Source: JANNHP01 sp031404455 (GTDB taxonomy: Bacteria > Planctomycetota > JAJSAM01 > JAJVHW01). From it: a stretch of DNA of 6,606 nt. The stretch covers positions 1 through 6,606 of the forward strand of contig JANNHP010000087.1 of assembly GCA_031404455.1 (NCBI GenBank), written 5' to 3'. Shown piece by piece: positions 1-6,141 of the stretch. Made by a program: the position numbers and the translations under genes. Every line of letters starts with the position of its first letter. Positions within the stretch are counted from its first letter, which is position 1. Under the pieces are notes generated by a model. It saw nothing but the letters and a program-made list of their open reading frames with translations, searched no databases and was not told the origin of the DNA.

Positions 1-450
1 CGCGCGAGCGACGGCCTCCAGTCCTCCGCAGAGTCCTCGGTCACCGTGAAGCTCTACGCGTCGCTGCACAACCAGACGAACAGCCAGACGTCGAACACCG
101 TCTATTCGATCATCCAGTCGAGCTGCATCGGCTGTCACTCCGGTTCGAACAACTCCTGCCCGATCGGGAGCGGAAGTAGCGCCTCGAACTACGGCATGGG
201 CACCAAGACTGCGTTCCTCACGAACTCGCGTGGCCGCACGTCGTGCGGGAGTTCGACGAAGAACCGTCTCCCTGGGAACCAGACCTCCAGCGGCGCGACG
301 CCCTCGACGAGCAACAGCACGAACTCCTACTTCTGGGACCGCGTCAGGAGCGGCGGAACGACCCCGCAGATGCCGAGCGGCAGTTCACTCTCCACGACGC
401 AGCAGAACCTCATCCAGGACTGGATCGACCAGGGCGTGCAGGACAACTAG
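1..450 (+). CDS. C-terminal part of an exported protein with a mono-haem cytochrome c-like domain (5' end outside window)
   Basis: The frame is open from the first base, so the 149 codons seen are the end of a longer protein. A GTG at 46 is probably internal. The first ~18 residues (RASDGLQSSAESSVTV) resemble the last strands of a fibronectin type III or Ig-like domain. A CIGCH haem-attachment motif follows (C42, C45, H46 counted from the window start; nt 124-138), and PQMPSG near residue 124 could supply the distal Met ligand. The ending, with WDRVRSGG then LIQDWIDQGV, is the usual close of the small cytochrome c domains found in exported planctomycete and myxobacterial proteins. Two extra Cys (C53, C82) could form a disulfide. 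The middle is rich in Ser, Asn and Thr, as in secreted proteins. A periplasmic or surface electron-transfer role is inferred; the substrate is unknown. The gene ends in TAG at 448-450, 54 nt before the IF-1 start. Confidence 0.82.
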   Translation, partial: RASDGLQSSAESSVTVKLYASLHNQTNSQTSNTVYSIIQSSCIGCHSGSNNSCPIGSGSSASNYGMGTKTAFLTNSRGRTSCGSSTKNRLPGNQTSSGATPSTSNSTNSYFWDRVRSGGTTPQMPSGSSLSTTQQNLIQDWIDQGVQDN

Positions 451-493
451 CCGCCCTTCCGCGCGAGAAGGTAGAGTCCGGCGCTTCCCCCGT

Positions 494-498
494 GAGGT
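494..498 (+). promoter_or_regulatory. Ribosome binding site that fixes the TTG start of infA
   Basis: GAGGT lies 6 nt before the TTG at 505. An in-frame TGA at 493-495 rules out any earlier start, and the next in-frame ATG would remove the first 28 residues of the IF-1 fold, so TTG is the only workable start. Confidence 0.75.
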
Positions 499-504
499 AA
501 CCGC

Positions 505-723
505 TTGGCTCGTGACGACCTGATCAACGTTGAAGGCACCGTGGAGGAGATCCGCGCCGGCGGCAACTTCGCGGTCAAGACCGACATGGGCCCGGTGATC
601 ATCGCCAAGCTCTCCGGCCGCATGCGCCGCTACCACATCCGCGTCGTCGCCGGCGACCGCGTCACCGTCGGCGTCTCGCCGTACGACCCGACGAAGGGGC
701 TGATCACGTACCGGGCGAAGTAG
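505..723 (+). CDS. infA: Translation initiation factor IF-1
   Basis: This 72-residue protein has the normal IF-1 length. IF-1 is an S1/OB-fold protein that binds the 30S A site and helps IF-2 and IF-3 assemble the initiation complex in the cytoplasm. Recognisable family features, in order, are NVEGTVEEI (first strand), AKLSGRMRRYHIRVVAGD (the basic loop and central strands) and VTVGVSPYD followed by GLITYRAK at the end. The start is TTG, preceded by GAGGT at 6 nt and by an in-frame stop at 493-495. The gene stands alone rather than beside ribosomal protein genes, as is common for infA outside the spc operon; whether the genome has a second copy cannot be seen here. Its TAG (721-723) directly abuts the stop codon of the convergent CbpM-like gene, so there is no spacer for a shared terminator. 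Confidence 0.96.
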   Translation: MARDDLINVEGTVEEIRAGGNFAVKTDMGPVIIAKLSGRMRRYHIRVVAGDRVTVGVSPYDPTKGLITYRAK

Positions 724-981
724 CTAGCGCTCCGCAGCCTCCAGAACGAGGCGGATCGCGTCCACGTCGAGGCCGAGGTTGCGATGCAGACGCACGATCG
801 TGGCCACGTGGTCCAGGCGCGCGGCGGCGATGCAGAGAGCTGGCTCCGACGCGATGGCCCCGGCGAAGAGCCCCGCGTCGAGCACCTCGCGCAGCCACCC
901 GACCTCGACCCGGTAGATCTCGGCGACGGTCTCGACGCTCAGGTAGAGCTCGCCATCCACGTAGATCCGGTCGCGGCTCAC
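724..981 (-). CDS. CbpM-like chaperone modulator (MerR-type helix-turn-helix)
   Basis: The 85-residue product begins at GTG (981-979) and ends at TAG (726-724). The N-terminal half (SVETVAEIYRVEVGWLREVLDAGLF, about residues 15-39, the last stretch being WLREVLDAGLF) looks like the MerR-type helix-turn-helix of CbpM. The C-terminal half contains IVRLHRNLGLDVDAIRLVLE (62-81), matching the family pattern of 'rLh.dLGv...gI.lvLe'. In E. coli CbpM binds the J domain of CbpA and inhibits it; the same role is inferred here from its position directly after a J-protein gene. Its start codon overlaps the J-protein stop (GTGA, 978-981), a standard sign of translational coupling, and a GGAAGG sequence (991-996) lies 9 nt upstream. 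It is somewhat shorter than E. coli CbpM. A stand-alone MerR-like regulator is possible but less likely. Confidence 0.78.
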   Translation of the reverse strand: MSRDRIYVDGELYLSVETVAEIYRVEVGWLREVLDAGLFAGAIASEPALCIAAARLDHVATIVRLHRNLGLDVDAIRLVLEAAER

Positions 982-1982
982 GGCGCCCGCCCTTCCGCCG
1001 TCCCGGCGAGTTGCCGGAGCAGGTCCTTCTTGCGCTCGTCCAGCACCGCCGGCAGGTCGATCTCCACGATCACGTAGAAGTCGCCGCGACCGCCCGAGTC
1101 GTCGGCGAGACCGTGGCCGCGCACGCGCAGCCGGCTGCGGGCATGCGATCCGGGCGGGATCTTCACCGTGACGGTGCCGCGGGCCGTGCGCACGTCCACC
1201 TTCGTGCCGAGGAATGCGTCCCACGGCGCGACCGTCGCGCGCGCCTCGAGATCGCTGCCCGCGCGGCGGTACGTCCCGTCGTCGTCGAGCCGCAGGACGA
1301 GGTGCAGATCGCCGCCCTCGGCGCCGTCGGTGCCCGGCTCGCCGAGTCCCTTCAGACGCAGCGTCATCGCGTCGCGCACGTCGTCGGGGATCTTCAGCTC
1401 CACGGTCTTGCGCTTGCGGACCTGCCCCACGCCGGCACATGCGGGACAGACGTGCCGTCCGAGCGCGCCCGTGCCGCCGCAGCGGGGGCACGCCATCCGC
1501 ACCGGGAACTCGAACGTGCGTTTGCCGCCGGTCAGAGCATCCGCGATCGGCAGGTGCAGTTCGGCGCGCACGTCGGCGCCGCGGTAGCTGTAGCGGGCGT
1601 GAGGTCCGGCGCCGCCCGAGACGTCCTCGCGGAACTTGCCGCCGAACATCTCCTGGAAGAAGTTGGAGAACCCGCCCGACGCGCCGAAGGCCGCCTGGAA
1701 CTCCTCGGGCGTCATCGTCCTCTCGCCCGGCGGCGGCTCGAAGTCGGCGCCCTGCTTCCAGTTCTCGCCGAACCGGTCGTACTTCTTGCGGCTCTCGGCG
1801 TCGGAGAGGACCTCGTACGCCTCGCTGATGCGCTTGAATTCCGCCTCGCTCTTCTCCCGGTCCTCTTCCCTGGCACGATCCGGGTGCCACTTCAGCGCCG
1901 CCTTGCGATAGGCCTTCTTGATGGCCTCGTCGTCGGCGTCGCGCGGGACGCCGAGGCGCTCGTAGTAGTCCTCGAACTTCAT
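978..1982 (-). CDS. DnaJ/CbpA-type J-domain co-chaperone with a half-size zinc finger
   Basis: This 334-residue protein should stimulate DnaK ATPase activity and deliver clients in the cytoplasm. The J domain spans residues 4-72 and carries HPD at 33-35. A Gly/Phe-rich linker with FSNFFQEMFGG follows (about 100-117). The first substrate-binding domain begins near 135 and contains only two CxxCxGxG repeats, CPRCGGTG (C165, C168) and CPACAGVG (C179, C182), where classical DnaJ has four and E. coli CbpA has none. The second C-terminal domain begins at PWDAFLGTKV, with KIPPGSHARSRLRVRGHGL typical of the family. ATG at 1982 is the only workable start, because an in-frame TAG lies at 1995-1997; no clear ribosome binding site precedes it. 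The lipoprotein gene ends 39 nt upstream, and the CbpM-like gene overlaps its TGA by 4 nt. The partner supports a CbpA-like role, so I do not call it dnaJ. Confidence 0.93.
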   Translation of the reverse strand: MKFEDYYERLGVPRDADDEAIKKAYRKAALKWHPDRAREEDREKSEAEFKRISEAYEVLSDAESRKKYDRFGENWKQGADFEPPPGERTMTPEEFQAAFGASGGFSNFFQEMFGGKFREDVSGGAGPHARYSYRGADVRAELHLPIADALTGGKRTFEFPVRMACPRCGGTGALGRHVCPACAGVGQVRKRKTVELKIPDDVRDAMTLRLKGLGEPGTDGAEGGDLHLVLRLDDDGTYRRAGSDLEARATVAPWDAFLGTKVDVRTARGTVTVKIPPGSHARSRLRVRGHGLADDSGGRGDFYVIVEIDLPAVLDERKKDLLRQLAGTAEGRAP

Positions 1983-2021
1983 CGGGGCAGCAGACTACCG
2001 GCGGAGGAAGCGGGAGTACCG

Positions 2022-5000
2022 CTACCTCGCGACGCCCCGCACCCGGCGCGTGTTCCACTCGGCGCGGTACTTCCGGTGCGCGTCGTCGTCGGGATACCGC
2101 TCGTCCGCGCGGTACGGGTAGTTCGACATGCCGTGGAAGGGCAGCGGCTCGACGGTCCAGCCGTGCGCGGTGTAGAGCTCCTGGCCCTTGCACCAGCCGT
2201 CGAAACGAAGGACGTAGCTGCGCGTCCAGCCGGCGGCGAGCGGCGGCAGCGCCACGGGGTCGAAGAGGAGCTCGATCTCCTCGCCCTTGCCGTAGACGAC
2301 GAACATGTCGTCCGCCTTCGCGAGGAGCGGCCGCACGTCGCCGAAGCGCGTGTAGTCGCCCTCCATGGTCTTCCACGGCATCGACGGATCCATCGTCTGG
2401 TAGTCGTAGATCCGCGGCATCCGGCCGTCGGGGCTGTACTCGCGCGGATAGCCGGCCCACCGCAGGTCGGCGACCGCAGGATCGAGCACGGTCACGCGCG
2501 TCGCAGCGGCGGCGTCCGTCGTCGGCGCGAGCCACACGCGATCGACGTAGACCTCGAAGTTCGTGCGGATGCGCAGACGCGGCGTCTCGCGCGACACCTT
2601 GCCCGTCACGTCGTACGTCATCACGCGAGGGAACCCGGCCGGGTAGCCGATGTTCGGGGCGAGCGTCCGCCACGCCTTGTCCGCGTCCGACCACGCCTCG
2701 AGCAACGGCCCGACGTAGCTGAAGCCCTCGCCCGCGGCGGCGACGCTCGTGCGCGTGTAGCCGTACTCGATCCATCCGTGGATGCAGAGGACGAGCGCGT
2801 CGCCGGGCTTCACCTCCGCGAGGCGATCGCCGAAGTCGAGTTCGAGCGCCTGCTCCGCGACGGCGCCGAGGAGGCGCGGGTGCAACTTGAAGGCGTCGGG
2901 GTAACGCCGGTCCACGGTGATGACGCGGTCGGTGACGTCGTCGCCGCGTTCGTCGCGCGCCGCGACGGGCAGGATCTCGCGCCGATACGCGATGAGGTCG
3001 CCGTTCGGATACGGCGCCTCGCCCGCGAAGCGCTCGTCGGGCAGCACCGTCACCTCCGCCGGGTGATCGATCACCTGGAGATCCGCGCGGTCGAGGTAGA
3101 CGGCCTCCTCCATCGCCTCGGGGATGCGGAACGAGAGCTTCCCGCTCTTCGTCGGCTTCACGAGCGACGCGTCCACCTTCACGCTCTCCGTCGGATCGGG
3201 CGCGCCGTAGACGCCGGGCGCCACGAGGAACCCGATGCCGCCGACACCGAGGAAGTCCGTGACGAAGGCAAACTTCTCGCCGTCCCACGAGAAGAGGAGC
3301 GGGCACGAGTCGGGACGCCGCTGCTCCTCGACGATGCAGTTCACATGTCCCGACGGGATGTCGAGGACGGCGTGCTGCACCGCGTCGGGCCAGAGGATTC
3401 GCAGGAAGTCGGCCTGTCTGTTCGATCCCAGGCCCGCAACGAGACGCACGGGTGCGGCACACCCGAAGCCCGACGGGTTGCCGAGCCGGAACTTCTGCAT
3501 CCGCGTGCCCGCCTTCACCTCGACGAGCGCGCCGCGTCCCTCGAGGTTCGACCAGCCCGCCTGCACGTCGTTGCGGATCACGCCCTCGAAGTCGGCGACG
3601 AGCGACGCGCCGCGCGGCGAGCACGCGAGGCCCACGACCTGCGGCGCTTCCGCGGGACGCACGAGCACGACCTCGACGACGCCGTCGCCGTCGGTGTCGA
3701 ACGCGGCGACGTTCGTCCCCGGCTTCGATTCGAAGAGACGACGCCCCGGATCGAACGGCGACGGACCGAACGCCTGCGACGCGGGCAGGTACGTGCCGTC
3801 GGCGAACACGAGGTCGAGGACGCCGAGTCCGCGCGGATCGACCGACACCGCGGGTCCGCCCGGCGCACCTTCGACCGGGCGTCCTTCGATCGACGCGAGT
3901 GACGGACGGATCCACGTCGCGCCCGCGTCGCCCTGCAGCACGAGACGGTCGCCCCACGCGGTCGCGCCGTACGCCGCGACGGGCAACGGATCCGCGAGCG
4001 TCACCTCGTGGAACTTCAGCGCGCGGTCGTTCGCGAAGACGACCGGCGGTTGGTCCGGCCGCGTGACGAGGAGATCGAGGTCCGCGTCGTCGTCGAAGTC
4101 GAGGACGGCCGCCGGACCGTAGGCCTTGAAATCGCCCTTCAGGCCCGCCGCCTCGCCGGCCTCGATGAACTTCCCCGGACCGGCGTTCGCCCAGAGACGG
4201 TTGCGCGCGCCGACTCCGCCCGAGACGAAGAGGTCGAGGTCGCCCTCCTGGTCGGCGTCGATGGCGAGGAGAGCGCGCGCGCCGCCGAGGTCGGCGTCGA
4301 GACCGGACTCCTTCGTCGCGTCCTCGAACGTGCCGTCGCCGCGGTTGCGCAGGAACGTGAGCCCCTCCTCGCGGGCGAGGACGAGGTCGACCTTCGCGCG
4401 ATGGCAGGGCGGGAGCTTCTCGAGTTCCGCGCGTTCCATCGCGTCGAACTCGCCGGCGGCGACGGCGTAGACATCTTTCACCGCGACGCCCGCCGCCGCG
4501 GCGACGTCGGTGAACTTGCCGCCGTCGTTGCGCAGGAGACCGCACGGCCCGGCGCCGCCGCAGACGAAGAGGTCGAGGTCGCCGTCCCGGTCGAAATCGA
4601 GCACCGCGCAGCCGAGGAATGCGGCGTACCGCGGCAGGGCACCCGTCTTCCACGCGGCGAGGTCCGCGGGCGCCGCGGCGGTGACGTCCCCCGCCGAAGA
4701 CGGCACTGCGCCGCCGGGCGCCGCGAAGTCGCGGATCGCCATCGAGTACGTGCCCATGTTGCCGTAGGCGTCCTGGATCGGCTGGCCCATCTTCGCCTGC
4801 TCGTTGTCGGGGCGGATGCGGCCGTTCAGACCCTCGAGCAGCTTCAGGTACGCGTCCGACTTCGCCTCGTCGCCGGTCTGGCGCAGCAGCAGCATCAACT
4901 GGTACACGGGCGAGATCAGCAGCGGCCGCTTCTCGTGGCACTCCGAGAGGATCGAGATCGCCTCCTTCTCCCGGCCGTCGATGCGCGCCAGCATTCCGCC

Positions 5001-5651
5001 GAGCTTCGAGCCGACGATCGCGTCCTTGCCGGTCAGCTTGTACGCCTTCCCGTAAAGCTCGAGCGCGCGGTCCTGCGTCGCGTGGCCCGTCCGCTCCGCG
5101 AGCCACCCGGCCATGAAGTTGGCGTGCGGGTGGTCGGGTTCCTCCTCGAGGATCGCGTCGAGGATGGCGGCCGGGCTGGCGATCAGGTCCAGGTAGACGA
5201 CGCCTGGGTCCTTGGCGGCGATCTCCCGCGCCTGCTCGACCGTCAGTCCGTCGCGGGCGCCGCCCGAGGTGTCCGCGAGCTTCGAGAGCTTGAGGCCGGC
5301 GGCCGCGGCGTACTCGATCGCCTCGAGACCCGTCAGGCGCGTCGTCGCCGCCGCGGAAGCCGCGCCGCCGGGCATCGCGGTTCGTTGCGAGGCGCTCTTG
5401 TGGCCCGCGTGGATGAGCGCGAGCGCCAGGTTGAAGCGTCCGGCGATCCACTTCGGTGCGAGACGGCTCGCCTCGCGCAACGGCTCGACGGCGTCGGTGT
5501 AGTCGTAGCGCTCGAGCGCGCCGATGCCGCGGTTCTCGAGCGCGACGAGCTTCATCGCGTCCGCGGGCGAGAGCCCGGCGGGCGCGGGATCGCCGCACGA
5601 CGCCGCGACGAGCGCGAGCACGACCGCGGCGACCGACCTGCCGTGACGCAT
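2022..5651 (-). CDS. Large TPR / FG-GAP (VCBS) / ASPIC-like repeat lipoprotein
   Basis: The 1209-residue product starts at ATG 5651, preceded by AAGGGAG at 7 nt; a start further upstream would bury the signal peptide. Residues 1-18 are a basic-hydrophobic signal ending VAAS-C19, a plausible lipobox, so the protein is probably a lipid-anchored envelope protein. Helical TPR-like segments occupy about 27-85 and 165-275. Calcium-binding FG-GAP loops of the DxDxDGxxD type lie at 352-360, 465-473 (degenerate), 518-526 (Ala for Gly) and 652-660 (Glu for the last Asp). An ASPIC/UnbV-like segment spans about 700-777, with GRGALVEVKAGTR and ILWPDAVQHAVLDIPSG. The remaining ~430 residues form a separate region with SWDGEKF, GWIEYGY, YPREYSPDGRMP and WNTRR. 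The overall architecture resembles CRTAC1-type proteins. Its role is unknown; binding of ligands or partners at the cell surface is an inference. It is probably first in an operon with the J-protein and CbpM-like genes. Confidence 0.88.
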   Translation of the reverse strand: MRHGRSVAAVVLALVAASCGDPAPAGLSPADAMKLVALENRGIGALERYDYTDAVEPLREASRLAPKWIAGRFNLALALIHAGHKSASQRTAMPGGAASAAATTRLTGLEAIEYAAAAGLKLSKLADTSGGARDGLTVEQAREIAAKDPGVVYLDLIASPAAILDAILEEEPDHPHANFMAGWLAERTGHATQDRALELYGKAYKLTGKDAIVGSKLGGMLARIDGREKEAISILSECHEKRPLLISPVYQLMLLLRQTGDEAKSDAYLKLLEGLNGRIRPDNEQAKMGQPIQDAYGNMGTYSMAIRDFAAPGGAVPSSAGDVTAAAPADLAAWKTGALPRYAAFLGCAVLDFDRDGDLDLFVCGGAGPCGLLRNDGGKFTDVAAAAGVAVKDVYAVAAGEFDAMERAELEKLPPCHRAKVDLVLAREEGLTFLRNRGDGTFEDATKESGLDADLGGARALLAIDADQEGDLDLFVSGGVGARNRLWANAGPGKFIEAGEAAGLKGDFKAYGPAAVLDFDDDADLDLLVTRPDQPPVVFANDRALKFHEVTLADPLPVAAYGATAWGDRLVLQGDAGATWIRPSLASIEGRPVEGAPGGPAVSVDPRGLGVLDLVFADGTYLPASQAFGPSPFDPGRRLFESKPGTNVAAFDTDGDGVVEVVLVRPAEAPQVVGLACSPRGASLVADFEGVIRNDVQAGWSNLEGRGALVEVKAGTRMQKFRLGNPSGFGCAAPVRLVAGLGSNRQADFLRILWPDAVQHAVLDIPSGHVNCIVEEQRRPDSCPLLFSWDGEKFAFVTDFLGVGGIGFLVAPGVYGAPDPTESVKVDASLVKPTKSGKLSFRIPEAMEEAVYLDRADLQVIDHPAEVTVLPDERFAGEAPYPNGDLIAYRREILPVAARDERGDDVTDRVITVDRRYPDAFKLHPRLLGAVAEQALELDFGDRLAEVKPGDALVLCIHGWIEYGYTRTSVAAAGEGFSYVGPLLEAWSDADKAWRTLAPNIGYPAGFPRVMTYDVTGKVSRETPRLRIRTNFEVYVDRVWLAPTTDAAAATRVTVLDPAVADLRWAGYPREYSPDGRMPRIYDYQTMDPSMPWKTMEGDYTRFGDVRPLLAKADDMFVVYGKGEEIELLFDPVALPPLAAGWTRSYVLRFDGWCKGQELYTAHGWTVEPLPFHGMSNYPYRADERYPDDDAHRKYRAEWNTRRVRGVAR

Positions 5652-5658
5652 GGAATAG

Positions 5659-5665
5659 CTCCCTT
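5659..5665 (-). promoter_or_regulatory. Ribosome binding site of the lipoprotein gene
   Basis: On the minus strand this reads AAGGGAG, 7 nt before ATG 5651. It selects the start that puts the signal peptide and lipobox at the true N-terminus. Confidence 0.7.
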
Positions 5666-5760
5666 CGCGAGCCTGGTTCCCAACGATGATGCGCCGCCGG
5701 ACGCGCGGCAACAAGCGCGCCCGGAGCCGACGAGAACCGACGAGGACCCGTTTCCATGCC

Positions 5761-5765
5761 GAGGG
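5761..5765 (+). promoter_or_regulatory. Ribosome binding site of the small membrane protein gene
   Basis: GAGGG lies 6 nt before ATG 5772. The next in-frame Met (5787) has no comparable sequence in front of it, so the first ATG is preferred. Confidence 0.6.
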
Positions 5766-5771
5766 CGCGCG

Positions 5772-6137
5772 ATGACTGAGCCGACGATGTGCCTCACGAA
5801 CATCACCGCGAAGGGGAGGCGCCGCCGGTTCGCCTTGGGCGGCGTCGTCATCTCCGCGACGTTCGTGGCGACGTCCGTGCTGCCGAAGGGGCCCGTCACC
5901 GCGTGGAGTCTCGTGGCTCTCGTGCCGCTCGGATTCGGCTGGCTCTGCGTCGTGCAGGCCGCCGAGAACACCTGAGTCGCCCTCGCCTCGCGCGGTGCGC
6001 GCGAGACCGACGACGGCACCGCCCCCCTGGACGACAAGGTCCTCGCCGACGCGCTGCGGGCGAAGGCCCGCGTCGTCTGGCTGAAGACGATCCTCTTCAC
6101 GCTCGCGACCGCGGCCGTGGTGTTCGTCCTCGGGTGA
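5772..6137 (+). CDS. Candidate selenoprotein: small membrane protein with in-frame UGA (Sec68)
   Basis: Read through one in-frame TGA (5973-5975), this gene encodes 121 residues with selenocysteine at 68; read conventionally it stops after 67. Predicted membrane segments lie at about 20-37, 43-62 and 102-120. A basic cluster (KGRRRR, 14-19) should face the cytoplasm. The first segment follows MCLTNIT, and Sec68 lies just after the second segment, in Q-A-A-E-N-T-U-V-A-L-A-S-R-G. Cys59 is nine residues before it. By my count 63 of 67 codons before the TGA and 52 of 53 after it end in G or C, and the frame does not change. Codons 69-121 contain no ATG, GTG or TTG until a GTG pair at 116-117, so they are not a separate gene with a normal start. 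A hairpin follows the TGA. I recall similar small membrane proteins with Cys after 'Q-A-x-E-x-T', but cannot verify this. Function is unknown. Alternatives are a nonsense mutation, a sequencing error or a true 67-residue protein. Confidence 0.7.
5976..6014 (+). promoter_or_regulatory. Putative bacterial SECIS hairpin directly 3' of the in-frame UGA
   Basis: The upper stem pairs 5987-5994 with 5998-6005, eight consecutive Watson-Crick pairs, closed by a GUG loop (5995-5997). The loop starts after a 19-nt gap from the UGA. Below it, GTCG (5976-5979) can pair with CGAC (6011-6014 or 6008-6011) across an internal loop, giving a structure of about 36-39 nt beginning at the UGA, much like the E. 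coli fdhF element. From memory, bacterial SECIS elements usually have a loop of 3-14 nt with a G in its first two positions, 16-37 nt after the UGA; this one fits. GC-rich DNA forms hairpins easily, so the structure alone is not proof. Confidence 0.58.
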
Positions 6138-6141
6138 ACGC

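Larger units (their letters stand above)
5652..5771. promoter_or_regulatory. Divergent intergenic region between the lipoprotein gene and the small membrane protein gene
   Basis: This 120-bp gap separates genes reading in opposite directions, so it must contain the promoters for both if no longer transcript enters. I see no convincing -35/-10 pair on either strand. It contains two near-identical adjacent 10-mers, CCGACGAGAA (5727-5736) and CCGACGAGGA (5737-5746), which could be a binding site but are equally likely to be chance in this composition. The assignment rests on position only. Confidence 0.4.

Noticed and set aside
46..450. Independent 134-residue protein starting at GTG 46
   Set aside because: No ribosome binding site or signal peptide precedes the haem motif, and the frame is open to the window edge with domain-like sequence upstream. 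It is the end of a larger protein.
1011..3902. Plus-strand open frame of 963 codons antisense to the J-protein and lipoprotein genes
   Set aside because: It is low-complexity (Arg/His/Val/Ala-rich), has no recognisable domain and mirrors two well-supported genes; it is a shadow of G/C third-position bias.
5652..5714. Upstream ATG at 5714 for the lipoprotein gene
   Set aside because: It would place 21 Arg-rich residues before a clear lipoprotein signal peptide and ignores the well-spaced AAGGGAG before ATG 5651.
724..5757. Minus-strand open frame of 1677 codons spanning several genes
   Set aside because: Only its last 85 codons (the CbpM-like gene) are real. The rest is Arg/Gly/Ala/Pro-rich translation out of frame with the lipoprotein and J-protein genes, which have recognisable domains. 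In high-GC DNA such frames stay open by chance.
4008..5771. Plus-strand open frame running into the small membrane protein gene
   Set aside because: The stretch before 5772 is antisense to the lipoprotein gene and is out-of-frame sequence. The true gene begins at ATG 5772, where a ribosome binding site precedes a sensible N-terminus.
5772..5975. A complete 67-residue protein ending at the TGA
   Set aside because: Not excluded, but less likely. Coding bias and a membrane helix continue in the same frame after the TGA without a start codon, which a true stop would not explain.
5552..6100. Minus-strand open frame of 182 codons across the intergenic region and the candidate selenoprotein gene
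   Set aside because: Its sequence is Ser/Arg/Ala-rich without domains and lies antisense to a frame with stronger codon bias and membrane segments.
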